This document shows positions 15,170 to 22,775 of a DNA stretch of 23,176 nt, piece after piece (the stretch's first letter is position 1; every line of letters begins with the position of its first letter). The notes beneath the pieces are model-generated. The model saw nothing but the letters and a program-made list of their open reading frames with translations, searched no databases and had not been told where the DNA came from. Source of the DNA: an uncultured Lactobacillus sp. (lineage in GTDB: Bacteria > Bacillota > Bacilli > Lactobacillales > Lactobacillaceae); the NCBI GenBank assembly GCA_946409675.1, contig CAMJXI010000004.1, positions 1 through 23,176 on the forward strand, read 5' to 3'. A program made the position numbers and the translations under genes.

Positions 15170-15928
15170 TTATTGTGCGTATGTTCCAAGATTATCGATA
15201 ATTTCGTGGTGAAATTCTGCGCGTGTCTTTGTGCCACGAACTAATTCTTCCCCAATTTGACCATCTTTGATGAACAAAATTCGGCTAGCATAACTAGCTG
15301 AGAATGGATCATGCGTAACCATTAGAACTGAAACGTGATCGTTAATATTTAAGTCTTGCATCGTATCGAGCAATTCCTTAGCGCTTGAAGAATCCAAGGC
15401 ACCGGTTGGTTCATCAGCAAACAAAATTGCGGGTTCATGCACCAAAGCACGAGCAGCAGCAACACGTTGTTTTTGACCACCAGAAATTTCAGCTGGATAT
15501 TTGCTTAAAATTTCACTGATTCCTAAACGCTTGGCAATCTTATCAACTGCGTCATCGATTTTCTTGCTGTTCACACCCTGTAATGAAAGGGGCAAAGCAA
15601 TATTTTCGCGATCAGTTAAGTTTTCCAACAAGTTAAAGTCTTGGAAAATAAAGCCAATCTCTTTACCACGGAAATCCGCCATTTGGTTCTTATTTAATGA
15701 AGTAATGTCTTGTTCATTAATTTTTACAGAGCCAGCAGTTGGTTGGTCAAGTGTTGAGAGGATATTCAACAAAGTTGATTTACCTGAACCTGACGCACCC
15801 ATGATGGCGATAAATTCACCCTGTTTAACGTTAAAAGTCACATTACTGAGTGCTTGATATTGTTTTTCGTTTTTCTTACCGTATATTTTTTGGACGTTTT
15901 GCACGTCAACCACATTTAAATTTTGCAT
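15170..15928 (-). CDS. ABC transporter ATP-binding protein (BceA-like)
   Basis: A 252-aa ATPase for the adjoining FtsX-type permease; peptide-antibiotic detoxification or lipoprotein/peptide export is the usual role. Walker A is GASGSGKST (about 43-51), Q-loop FIFQDFNLL, ABC signature SGGQKQRVAAAR, Walker B ILFADEPTGALD and H-loop VLMVTHDP. The TGALD form is typical of the MacB/LolD/BceA group. GGAGG lies 11 nt before the ATG, rather far. It is first in a two-gene operon and its promoter overlaps a perfect palindromic operator. Confidence 0.92.
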   Translation of the reverse strand: MQNLNVVDVQNVQKIYGKKNEKQYQALSNVTFNVKQGEFIAIMGASGSGKSTLLNILSTLDQPTAGSVKINEQDITSLNKNQMADFRGKEIGFIFQDFNLLENLTDRENIALPLSLQGVNSKKIDDAVDKIAKRLGISEILSKYPAEISGGQKQRVAAARALVHEPAILFADEPTGALDSSSAKELLDTMQDLNINDHVSVLMVTHDPFSASYASRILFIKDGQIGEELVRGTKTRAEFHHEIIDNLGTYAQ

Positions 15929-15998
15929 TTTTAAATCATCCTCCGTTCACTAAATATCTTACCAAAATTTCCTAGCTAGGTACCGTTTTTAACCTAAC

Positions 15999-16021
15999 AT
16001 TATACTTACATTGTTGTAAGT
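15999..16021 (-). promoter_or_regulatory. Promoter with TetR-type palindromic operator for the ABC operon
   Basis: A perfect TATAAT on the minus strand (15999-16004) adjoins ACTTACA-TTGT-TGTAAGT (16004-16021), a perfect 7-bp inverted repeat with a 4-bp centre placed in the spacer between -10 and -35. A dyad of this kind is typical of TetR-family repressors. No such regulator gene is in the window. A second 10-bp palindrome, CCTAGCTAGG (15971-15980), lies in the leader. Confidence 0.65.
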
Positions 16022-16067
16022 TGTAGCACTAAATTTTAAAATAGCAATGAGAAAATGTAAAAAAAAC

Positions 16068-16096
16068 TTTAATTAAGTAAGTGAAAAACCTATAAT
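16068..16096 (+). promoter_or_regulatory. Promoter of the amino-acid permease gene
   Basis: A perfect TATAAT (16091-16096) has a weak -35 TTTAAT (16068-16073) at 17 nt. The leader is about 40 nt and contains a short GTGA/TCAC dyad. Confidence 0.6.
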
Positions 16097-16139
16097 GAAA
16101 GAACGTGATTTTTATTCACACACCAGGGGGAAGAATTAA

Positions 16140-17594
16140 ATGGATGATTTAAAACCAAAGAAGAATTTAACGTGGCCCGTTATTGCTCTGATGAGCTTCG
16201 TCACAGTTATTGGCTTCGATGATATTATTTACAACTTTAAGGCTCAAGGCCTGGGAGTTATCACATCATGGATCTTGATGTTACTACTCTTCGTTGTTCC
16301 TTATGAAATGATGGTTGGTCAACTTGGCTCAGTCTTCAGTTCTGAAGGTGGCGGACTTGCCAGCTGGATGCGGGGAACAAGTGGTGATCGTTGGGGTTAC
16401 ATCACCGCTTGGACATACTGGGCAGCAAGTTTACCATACATGGTTGATATTGCGAACACGATGGTCGTTTCCTTTGGTTGGGTAATCAACGGGAATGGTT
16501 CAATGCAAGATAAGATGCCAAACTCTGTCTTTGCACTTTTGACGGTCGCTATCTTTATCGTCTTCGTCTTATTCCAACACAAACTAAGTAATCCAATGGA
16601 GCTACTGAGTACTATCGGGGGTGGGGCCATGTTCGTCATGACCATCCTCTTCGTTATCTTGGCCTTTGTTTTCTGGGGTCAAGGTCACCCAGCGGCAACA
16701 CAACCATTCACACCAGGCGCATTTATTCCTAAGTTTGACTTACACTACCTGACTACTTTAGGTATGTTGGTCTTTGCCATGAACGGTGCTGAATACGTTG
16801 CACCATACGTCTCAGAGATGAAAAATGGGAAACGGGATTTTCCTAAGGCTATGTGGATGCTCGCTATTATGACTGGTTTCTTAACCATCGCCGGTTCATT
16901 TGCATTAGGAATCTTCTTCAATGCTCATAACCTACCAAACGACATGAAGATGAACGGTTCATACTACGCCTTCGCCTACCTTGATTCATATCTTGGTACC
17001 GGACGCTTGATCATGTACACTTACGCAATCACGCAAGCAATCTATATGATGGCCCAACTGGCCGTCTTCTTGGATGGTGGTGCCCGTCTCTTTATCGCCG
17101 ATACTTCAAAGAAATACTTACCAAAGGTTTTGACCAAAATCGACAAAAGAACTGGTTTGCCAATCAACGGTTACTGGCTAACTGTTGGTATCTGTGCGGT
17201 TATCCTTGGTGCTTCAGCAACTTTGCCAAGTATCAACGATATTTTCAACCAGCTTTTGAACTTGAACGGAATCGTTTCACCTTATGTAACAGGATTTGTG
17301 TTCTGGGCCTTCATTAAGATTCGCAAGAATGAAAAGAAGTTCCCTTCAGAATATGTTTACATCAAGAACAGTCACATCGCCTTAACTGTTGGTTGGTGGT
17401 GCTTGCTGTTAACCTTAGTCGCTGCAACATTTGGTATCCTTCCACTTGATGCAAAATTCGGAACAGACTTGTGGTATCATACATTGTTCTTGAACATCGC
17501 AGAACCACTCTTCTTGGTTGCACTTGGTGGACTTTTGCCAATGTGGGCTAAATGGGAACAGAAACGCGAAAACAATAACTCTAGTCTCAATTAA
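16140..17594 (+). CDS. APC-superfamily amino-acid permease
   Basis: A 484-aa integral membrane transporter with about 12 hydrophobic segments, the length and layout of APC-family amino-acid permeases or antiporters. The first helix region ALMSFVTVIGFDDIIYNFKAQG and the loop GQLGSVFSSEGGGLASWM (about 61-78) match the glutamate/GABA-antiporter-like subgroup (GadC/YjeM type), where the second motif is conserved. TM6 region TTLGMLVFAMNGAEYVAPYVSEMKNGKRDFPKA also fits. The substrate cannot be told. GGGGG lies 9 nt before the ATG. It is monocistronic unless transcription continues past the hairpin at 17744-17770 into hflX. Confidence 0.85.
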   Translation: MDDLKPKKNLTWPVIALMSFVTVIGFDDIIYNFKAQGLGVITSWILMLLLFVVPYEMMVGQLGSVFSSEGGGLASWMRGTSGDRWGYITAWTYWAASLPYMVDIANTMVVSFGWVINGNGSMQDKMPNSVFALLTVAIFIVFVLFQHKLSNPMELLSTIGGGAMFVMTILFVILAFVFWGQGHPAATQPFTPGAFIPKFDLHYLTTLGMLVFAMNGAEYVAPYVSEMKNGKRDFPKAMWMLAIMTGFLTIAGSFALGIFFNAHNLPNDMKMNGSYYAFAYLDSYLGTGRLIMYTYAITQAIYMMAQLAVFLDGGARLFIADTSKKYLPKVLTKIDKRTGLPINGYWLTVGICAVILGASATLPSINDIFNQLLNLNGIVSPYVTGFVFWAFIKIRKNEKKFPSEYVYIKNSHIALTVGWWCLLLTLVAATFGILPLDAKFGTDLWYHTLFLNIAEPLFLVALGGLLPMWAKWEQKRENNNSSLN

Positions 17595-17658
17595 CAAAAT
17601 AGGTCTATTCAAAAAAATGTGTTAAACTTAACGTACTGATGAAAAGGATAATCTAATC

Positions 17659-17697
17659 ATGCGTCTTCAAGTAATTTTTGTAACTAAGAATAACTAA
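17659..17697 (+). CDS. Candidate 12-aa leader peptide of hflX
   Basis: ATG...TAA encodes MRLQVIFVTKNN. AAGGA lies 10 nt before the ATG. Residues 6-8 are Ile-Phe-Val, the same residues at the same positions as in the erythromycin-stalling leader peptide ErmCL (MGIFSIFVI), and residues 2-3 are Arg-Leu, as in RLR-type leaders that precede macrolide and HflX-type resistance genes. The peptide is followed by a terminator and hflX. Ribosome arrest here could expose hflX to transcription. A chance 12-codon frame is possible; its position, ribosome site and sequence argue against that. Confidence 0.5.
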   Translation: MRLQVIFVTKNN

Positions 17698-17743
17698 CAA
17701 TTGAAAACACATTTTGGATTGATTAAGTACGTTTTTTAACGTT

Positions 17744-17770
17744 AAAAAGCCGGATCATTCCGGCTTTTTT
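17744..17770 (+). terminator. Terminator in the hflX leader
   Basis: A5-GCCGGA (17744-17754), loop TCAT, TCCGGC-T6 (17759-17770). It is a strong intrinsic terminator. It ends the permease transcript and, if hflX is read from upstream, acts as the attenuator. Confidence 0.92.
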
Positions 17771-17820
17771 GATACCAACATTTAACTTAATTCATTCATT
17801 TTTTGAGAAAGGATGATATT

Positions 17821-19110
17821 TTGATAGAAAACAATCTACCTAAAAACCAAGTCGTAATCGGCGGTGTAAACCGTGGCGACGATAAATTTGATTATTACAT
17901 GCAAGAACTAAAACAATTGGCTAGTGCCAATAATATGGAGGTTGTGGGCGAAGTCTCACAAAACCTCGAAAAATTGATTGCTGCCACCTATTTTGGAAGT
18001 GGTAAAGTCAGTGAAATTAAAGTTTTGGCTGAAGAACAAAACGCCACCCATTTGGTGGTCAACGATGAACTAACACCAACCCAAATTCGGAACTTGGAAA
18101 AAGAGACGAAGTTGGTCGTAACTGACCGGACTGAATTGATCTTGGAAATTTTCTCGAATCGTGCAAAGACCAAGCAGGCTAAATTACAGGTTGCTTTGGC
18201 TCGTTTACAATATGAAATGCCAAGACTGCACCAGACAGAAAACTCGTTGGACCAACAACGTGGGGCTGGTAAGAGTGGCTTAGCCAACCGTGGTGCTGGT
18301 GAAACGAAACTGGAATTAAATCGCCGGACGTTGGGTAACCAAATTACTTTGATCAAGGAAGAACTCAAGAATATTGATAAGAGTGAATCGACGCGGAGAA
18401 AAGAAAGAAACAAGAGTCAACTACCTCAAGTAGCGTTGGTTGGTTATACAAACGCGGGTAAATCAACAACAATGAACGGTCTGATTGATTTATTCAGTCA
18501 GGTCGAAGATCCACAGAAAAAAGCAGAGAAACAGGTTTTTGAAAAAGACATGCTCTTTGCTACTTTGGATACAAGTGTCAGAAGAATTGATTTGAAGAAC
18601 AACTTCTCGTTCCTCTTGAGTGATACTGTTGGATTTATCAGCAAGCTACCTCATAAATTGATTGAATCGTTTAAGGCAACGCTTCAGGAAGCTAAGGATG
18701 CCGACCTTTTGATTCATGTGGTCGACTTCTCTGACCCTAATTACCAAGATATGATTGATACCACAAATGAAGTGCTAAAAGAAATTGGCATCTATGAAAC
18801 ACCAACGTTGATGGCGTTCAATAAAGCTGACCAAACTAGTTTTGGCTATCCTGGTTTAAACGGCGAGGACTTCTACTACTCAGCCCGTGATCCTAAATCA
18901 ATCGAGATGTTGAGTGGCTTGATTACGGACAGAATCTTCTCGGAATATCGTGAAGTGAATTTAAAACTTCCACTTGATCAAGGAAAATTGTTGTCATATT
19001 TGCACGAAAAAGCTGAGATTATTAGTCAAGATTATCAAACTGAAGGAATCTTTATGACGGTCAAATTGAATCCAGAGGATCTGATCAAGGTTGAAAAATT
19101 TATTGTTTAA
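17821..19110 (+). CDS. hflX: GTPase HflX, ribosome-splitting factor
   Basis: HflX is a GTPase that binds the ribosome's 50S/70S particles and splits stalled ribosomes; one form in Firmicutes protects against lincosamides and macrolides. The product is 429 aa from the TTG at 17821, chosen because AAAGGA lies 7 nt upstream and the family N terminus follows at once; an earlier TTG (17803) lacks a site. The N-terminal HflX domain includes TYFGSGKVSEI (57-67) and the conserved NRGAGETKLELNRR motif (157-170). The G domain has G1 GYTNAGKST (208-216), G2 in FATLDTSVR, G3 DTVGF and G4 NKAD. The gene is preceded by a leader with a uORF and terminator. It could be either the housekeeping or the resistance form. 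Confidence 0.95.
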   Translation: MIENNLPKNQVVIGGVNRGDDKFDYYMQELKQLASANNMEVVGEVSQNLEKLIAATYFGSGKVSEIKVLAEEQNATHLVVNDELTPTQIRNLEKETKLVVTDRTELILEIFSNRAKTKQAKLQVALARLQYEMPRLHQTENSLDQQRGAGKSGLANRGAGETKLELNRRTLGNQITLIKEELKNIDKSESTRRKERNKSQLPQVALVGYTNAGKSTTMNGLIDLFSQVEDPQKKAEKQVFEKDMLFATLDTSVRRIDLKNNFSFLLSDTVGFISKLPHKLIESFKATLQEAKDADLLIHVVDFSDPNYQDMIDTTNEVLKEIGIYETPTLMAFNKADQTSFGYPGLNGEDFYYSARDPKSIEMLSGLITDRIFSEYREVNLKLPLDQGKLLSYLHEKAEIISQDYQTEGIFMTVKLNPEDLIKVEKFIV

Positions 19111-19122
19111 AGAATTAATTTC

Positions 19123-19156
19123 AAAAAAAGTGGGCTGATTTCAGCTCACTTTTTTT
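19123..19156. terminator. Bidirectional terminator between hflX and the pseudogene
   Basis: A7-GTGGGCTG (19123-19137), loop ATTT, CAGCTCAC-T7, with one G-U pair. It follows the hflX stop by 12 bp. The TGA of the convergent pseudogene (19146-19148) falls inside the right arm. Confidence 0.9.
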
Positions 19157-19552
19157 CGTCCTCTAATTTAAGGAGATTCCGTTTTTCATAAAAATAAATA
19201 TAGAATCCAAACAAAATACCAGCTACCAAATGAATGATAAGATTCCCGATATTGAAAAATTCATTCACAAATCCGGCATTATCATGCAGTATCACGGCAG
19301 AACGCAAAAGATGAGTCCTGACCCAACGCTTTCAAACTTAATCTTGCACAATTTTTTGGCATAATCTTGTTTTGATACTTCTTCGTCCAAAAGACTCTTT
19401 TTCTTGGCAAGAATAATTACATAATCTGTCAAAAAAACCATCTCAACTAAAATTGTAAAAAATAGGCCATTAAATGCAAATTCAAAATCAAGACCATTTG
19501 TCACCAGGATTCCCCAAATTCCCACAAATAAAAAGCTCCAATAATTAAAAAT
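19146..19552 (-). pseudogene. Membrane-protein gene broken by a one-base deletion in a T run
   Basis: Read on the minus strand, the gene runs FNYWSFLFVGIWGILVTNG... to FESVGSGLIFC and then hits a stop. A shift at the run of four A (plus strand 19316-19319) restores a frame that continues for some 55 codons (RSAVILHDNAGFVNEFF...GFYIYFYEKRNLLKLEDEKK) to TGA at 19146. One more T would join the parts as GLIFLRSAVIL, so a single-base loss is the simplest cause. About 135 aa with three or four hydrophobic segments would result; I do not recognise the family. AGGA (19560-19563) lies 7 nt from ATT (19550-19552), where an ATG would be expected, so the start may also be lost; a GTG at 19525 is the next choice. 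Confidence 0.7.
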
Positions 19553-19580
19553 CCAAAATTCCTCTAATCAAGTTACCCTG

Positions 19581-19586
19581 ATTATA
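19581..19586 (-). promoter_or_regulatory. -10 element of the pseudogene
   Basis: A perfect TATAAT on the minus strand lies 29 bp before the ATT start. The -35 region is weak (GTGCAA at 17 nt). It shows the gene was once expressed. Confidence 0.45.
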
Positions 19587-19649
19587 GCCCAACTATTTGA
19601 GATTGCACCTTTTGTCCGGTCATTCGTCTGATTAAGTTGTTTTGACCAA

Positions 19650-19677
19650 TTTTGGTGCAACCAAAACTGCACCAAAA
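19650..19677. repeat. 10-bp inverted repeat with a third GGTGCA copy nearby
   Basis: TTTTGGTGCA (19650-19659) and TGCACCAAAA (19668-19677) are perfect arms around 8 bases. A further TGCACC lies at 19604-19609, towards the pseudogene promoter. It may be a regulator site for the pseudogene or a second hairpin behind the amino-acid transporter terminator. Confidence 0.5.
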
Positions 19678-19701
19678 AAGACAACGGCTTTCCGTTGTCT
19701 T
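19674..19701 (-). terminator. Terminator of the amino-acid ABC operon
   Basis: The arms AAGACAACGG (19678-19687) and CCGTTGTCTT (19692-19701) form a perfect 10-bp stem with loop CTTT. On the minus strand U6 follows. It lies 27 bp after the last permease stop. Confidence 0.92.
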
Positions 19702-19727
19702 AAATTTATACTATTAATTTTTTAAAA

Positions 19728-20381
19728 CTAAGCACTCATTCGCTTATCGAAGAACTTCGCAAGTAATGAGAGTGAGAAACAAACAACCCAATACATTCCT
19801 GCTAATGCCACGAAAATCGGAATTAAGTAGTTTGTATTTTGGCCGTAAATATTTTGGGCGTGGTACAACATTTCTGGCAACACGATAATCGTTGCCAATG
19901 AAGTATCCTTAACTAATGAAACGAATTGACTCAACAATGGTGGAATCATTAGCTTCATTGCTTGGGGGAAGACAACGTGGAACATTGCCTGAACGTAAGT
20001 CATCCCGTTCGCACGAGCCGCCTCCATTTGCCCTGGGCTAACCGCCTTGATCCCTGAACGGAAGATTTCCGCACACATTGCTGATTCAAAGACAGTCAAC
20101 GCTGTGATGGCTGCCACCATGATATCCAAACGAATACCAAAAGTTGGTAAGCCAAAGTAGGTAAAGAAGATAATCAGCAACAATGGTAAGTTACGAACTA
20201 AATCGATGATAAAACCAACGATTGCACTGACGTATTTAATTTTGCTGTAACGCACGACACCGAGAACGGCACCGATGATGAAGCTTAGGATAATTGAAAT
20301 TACAGATACTTGAATCGTAACTAATAATCCTTGCAACAAGTAACGCATGTTAATCCATGAGTATGCTCCAAACCAATCCAT
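19728..20381 (-). CDS. Polar amino-acid ABC transporter permease (second subunit)
   Basis: A 217-aa integral membrane subunit of a PAAT-type importer (glutamine/glutamate/aspartate group). It has about five hydrophobic segments and the EAA loop GMTYVQAMFHVVFPQAMKLMIPPL (about 145-168), which contacts the ATPase. DLVRNLPLLLIIFF near 61-74 is the usual conserved stretch of His/Glu/Gln-type permeases. AGGAGG overlaps the stop of the preceding gene and lies 7 nt from the ATG, giving coupled translation. It is the last of four genes; together with its paralogue it should form a heterodimeric channel. Confidence 0.92.
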   Translation of the reverse strand: MDWFGAYSWINMRYLLQGLLVTIQVSVISIILSFIIGAVLGVVRYSKIKYVSAIVGFIIDLVRNLPLLLIIFFTYFGLPTFGIRLDIMVAAITALTVFESAMCAEIFRSGIKAVSPGQMEAARANGMTYVQAMFHVVFPQAMKLMIPPLLSQFVSLVKDTSLATIIVLPEMLYHAQNIYGQNTNYLIPIFVALAGMYWVVCFSLSLLAKFFDKRMSA

Positions 20382-20392
20382 AATCTCACCTC

Positions 20393-21034
20393 CTAAACTT
20401 CTAATTTATTTTCAAGATGACGCATCAAGTAACTGAGTGGCATCGTGATAATCAAGTACAAAATACCGACGATAAAGTAGGTCGGAACCTGTTGGAAAGT
20501 AATCGAACTAATTTGGTTTGCTTGGTACATCAAATCAAATCCGGCAACGAAGGCCAACACACTTGAGTTTTTAACTAAGGTAATCGTTTGGTTACCTAGT
20601 GGTGGAATAATGATTCTAACGGCTTGGGGGAACACGATATGGTGCATTGCCTGCAGGTAAGTCATCCCGTTTGAACGAGCTGCTTCCCATTGCCCAGTTG
20701 GCACACTATTAATTCCCGCCTTGATTACTTCCGCAAAGAAAGCCGAAGTATAAATTGTTAAGCCAATTGTTCCGGCTGAGAAACCACTCATTGGCATCAC
20801 GTACTTTGGAATAACAATGTAGAAAAACATTGTAACAACCAATAACGGAATATTTCTGAAAATTTCGACGTAGACCGTACCGATAATCTTTAATGGTTTA
20901 ATGGGACTAATTTCAAATAACGCGCAAACTAGTCCAAGAATAATACTTCCAGCAAAAGCTAACAAACTTGAGAAGATGGTCATTCCCATACCTTGCATAA
21001 ACTCAGCTGTGTAAGTTTGAAAAATTTCTATCAT
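20393..21034 (-). CDS. Polar amino-acid ABC transporter permease (first subunit)
   Basis: A 213-aa membrane subunit, paralogous to the following gene. EIFRNIPLLVVTMFF (58-72) and the EAA loop GMTYLQAMHHIVFPQAVRIIIPPLGNQ mark it as a His/Gln/Glu-type importer permease. It has about five hydrophobic segments. Its ATG overlaps the stop of the binding-protein gene by ATGA, so the two are translationally coupled. The substrate cannot be told from the permease itself; the binding protein suggests a polar amino acid. Confidence 0.92.
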   Translation of the reverse strand: MIEIFQTYTAEFMQGMGMTIFSSLLAFAGSIILGLVCALFEISPIKPLKIIGTVYVEIFRNIPLLVVTMFFYIVIPKYVMPMSGFSAGTIGLTIYTSAFFAEVIKAGINSVPTGQWEAARSNGMTYLQAMHHIVFPQAVRIIIPPLGNQTITLVKNSSVLAFVAGFDLMYQANQISSITFQQVPTYFIVGILYLIITMPLSYLMRHLENKLEV

Positions 21035-21852
21035 TGTACGTCACCTACCTTAAAGCCTGGAATTTGACCAAACCATTTCAAGAGTAGTTTGTTATAACTA
21101 CCATCCTTCTTCATTGCAGCTAGAGTTTTATTGATCTTGTTTAAAATATCCTTTTGGCCCTTATTAACCGCAATCCCGTATTCTTCAGTGGTAAATGGTT
21201 TACCAGCTAATTGATAGTTAGGATTATCTGAAACAAGACCATACAGCATTACGTTATCACTTGTCATCGCATCTGCTTGGCCTGATTGTAATGCACTAAA
21301 TGCTTGTGCTGCATCAGGTAGTTCCAAAACTTGTGATAAAGGAGCTACTTTTTTAATATTTTGGACTGAGTTAGAACCTTGTAAACCGATAACTTTAGTC
21401 CCGGCAACAAGTTCTTGAGGGTTAGTGATTTTGCTACCCTTTTTAACGATAATTGTTTGACCAGCTGTAAAGTAAGAGTCTGAGAAATCGACCACTTTCT
21501 TACGTTCTGGCAAAATCGTCATCGTTGCAACCAAGGCATCGATGTTCCCATTTTTCAACAAGGCCATCCGTGTGTTACTAGTAACTGGAACGAAGTTAAC
21601 CTTCACATCGTCACCGTACATCCGTTTAGTGAGGGCTTTAGCGAGGTCTACTTCAAATCCTTCAAGCTTATTGTCTTTGATATTCAAAAGACCAACTAAT
21701 CTTAAATCAGATTTAACGCCCCAAGTAATTGATTTTTCTTCTTCAACACGTGTTGAAATATTTTTGTCTGCGACACTTTTACCACAGCCTACGGCTAATA
21801 ATGCTGTCGCCATAATTAGCGTTATTAGCGTGAGGAGTTTACTTTTTTTCAT
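21031..21852 (-). CDS. Amino-acid ABC transporter substrate-binding lipoprotein
   Basis: A 273-aa solute-binding protein of the PBP II family 3 type. The signal peptide MKKSKLLTLITLIMATALLA ends in lipobox AVGC with lipidation at Cys23, so it is anchored outside the membrane. WGVKSDLRLVGLLNIKDNKLEGFEVDLAKAL is the family's first conserved block, and VVDFSDSYFTAGQTIIVKKGS the second. KLLLKWFGQIPG near the end is typical of glutamine/glutamate/aspartate binding proteins. The ATG has AGGAGG that overlaps the stop of the ATPase gene. Which amino acid binds cannot be read with confidence. Confidence 0.93.
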   Translation of the reverse strand: MKKSKLLTLITLIMATALLAVGCGKSVADKNISTRVEEEKSITWGVKSDLRLVGLLNIKDNKLEGFEVDLAKALTKRMYGDDVKVNFVPVTSNTRMALLKNGNIDALVATMTILPERKKVVDFSDSYFTAGQTIIVKKGSKITNPQELVAGTKVIGLQGSNSVQNIKKVAPLSQVLELPDAAQAFSALQSGQADAMTSDNVMLYGLVSDNPNYQLAGKPFTTEEYGIAVNKGQKDILNKINKTLAAMKKDGSYNKLLLKWFGQIPGFKVGDVQ

Positions 21853-21861
21853 AGTGGCCTC

Positions 21862-22599
21862 CTAACGCGCAATAACTTTGCTTAAGAATGATTTTGCCCG
21901 GGGTTCTGTTGGATTATTAAAGAATTCCACCGGATTATCCGAAACCTCCAAAATTTGGCCTTCATCCATAAAGACTACTCGGTCAGCCATTTCACGAGCA
22001 AAACCCATTTCATGAGTAACCACGACCATTGTTACGTCTTGTTTAGCAACTTTTTTCATTACTTCCAATACATCACCGATCATTTCGGGATCAAGTGCAC
22101 TAGTTGGTTCGTCAAACAAAATTGCCTTGGGATTCATTGCTAAGGCACGAGCGATAGCAATTCTTTGTTTTTGACCACCAGATAATTGTTTTGGATATTT
22201 GTCAGCTTGATCAGCCAAGCCAACCATTTCAAGAAGCTTCATTGCTTCTACTTTTAACTTATCATTGTCACGTTTTTGAACAATGTGAGGTGCCAAAGTA
22301 ATATTTTCGATAATCGTTTTGTTGGCGTACAAATTAAAGTGTTGGAACACCATTCCGACGTCACGGCGAATTGTGTTAATGTTCGTCTTTTTATCGGCAA
22401 GGTCGAAACCATTCACAATTAATTGTCCATCTTGAATGGTTTCCAATCCATTAATTGTCCGTAAAAGCGTACTTTTACCGGATCCTGAAGGACCGATAAT
22501 AGAAACAACTTCGCCACGTTCTATGTTCAGATTGATATCTTTCAAGGCCTCAAACTGTCCATAAAATTTATTCACATGATTAAACTCAATCATTGCCAT
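21862..22599 (-). CDS. glnQ: Polar amino-acid ABC transporter ATPase
   Basis: A 245-aa ATPase that drives the adjoining importer. Walker A is GPSGSGKST (about 35-43), Q-loop [13 protein letters not shown], signature [15 protein letters not shown], Walker [15 protein letters not shown] and H-loop VVVTHEM. The GlnQ/HisP/ArtP group is clear. I chose the ATG at 22597-22599 ([14 protein letters not shown]): it fits the family length, and AAGGAT lies about 12 nt upstream. A frame open for 8 further codons lacks a ribosome site, and an ATG two codons later (22593) is possible. It is the first gene of the operon, preceded by an attenuator-like hairpin. Confidence 0.93.
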   Translation of the reverse strand: MAMIEFNHVNKFYGQFEALKDINLNIERGEVVSIIGPSGSGKSTLLRTINGLETIQDGQLIVNGFDLADKKTNINTIRRDVGMVFQHFNLYANKTIIENITLAPHIVQKRDNDKLKVEAMKLLEMVGLADQADKYPKQLSGGQKQRIAIARALAMNPKAILFDEPTSALDPEMIGDVLEVMKKVAKQDVTMVVVTHEMGFAREMADRVVFMDEGQILEVSDNPVEFFNNPTEPRAKSFLSKVIAR

Positions 22600-22656
22600 A
22601 AGATAAACCCATCCTTCATTCATTTTTTAATAATTTTGACATATTTATACTTTACC

Positions 22657-22687
22657 AAAAAAAACGCCGTTTGTCTTCGAAAAACGG
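22657..22687 (-). terminator. Terminator-like hairpin in the leader of the amino-acid ABC operon
   Basis: On the minus strand CCGTTT (22682-22687) pairs with AAACGG (22667-22672), extended by two inner pairs past one mismatch, and is followed by CG and U8. It lies 58 bp before glnQ. An upstream CCGTTTT (22720-22726) could pair with the same AAACGG arm and act as an antiterminator. The NlpC/P60 gene upstream has its own terminator, so this hairpin is more likely in the leader than behind that gene. Confidence 0.6.
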
Positions 22688-22775
22688 ACATTAAATTAAA
22701 ATACGTAGATAATGTTTCTAAAACGGTTGGTTTTTTATTCATTTTATATGATATTTTTCGTAAAAAAAGAACATT

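Larger units (their letters stand above)
17611..17820 (+). promoter_or_regulatory. hflX leader with alternative pairings and a terminator: candidate ribosome-controlled attenuator
   Basis: The 226-bp gap between the permease and hflX holds, in order, a uORF (17659-17697), an intrinsic terminator (17744-17770) and the hflX ribosome site. Three perfect or near-perfect complementary pairs span it: AAAATGTGTT (17614-17623) with AACACATTTT (17706-17715); AACGTACT (17630-17637) with AGTACGTT (17726-17733); and TTAACGT (17628-17634) with ACGTTAA (17739-17745). The first two cross, so they cannot both form in a simple fold. TTTTTAACGTTAAAAA (17733-17748) is a further palindrome touching the terminator. 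No acceptable promoter is seen between the terminator and hflX. I did not find an obvious competing partner for the GCCGGA arm. Confidence 0.55.

Noticed and set aside
17988..18413. Minus-strand open frame of 141 codons opposite hflX
   Set aside because: It is antisense to a certain gene, with no start signals.
19292..19525. Intact 77-aa gene starting at GTG
   Set aside because: The neighbouring frame continues the protein smoothly to 19146, and the upstream frame extends to a ribosome site, so this is part of a broken longer gene.
22620..22742. 40-codon minus-strand frame MNKKPTVLET... through the leader hairpin of the ABC operon
   Set aside because: No ribosome site, low complexity, and it crosses the terminator hairpin; probably chance in an AT-rich leader.
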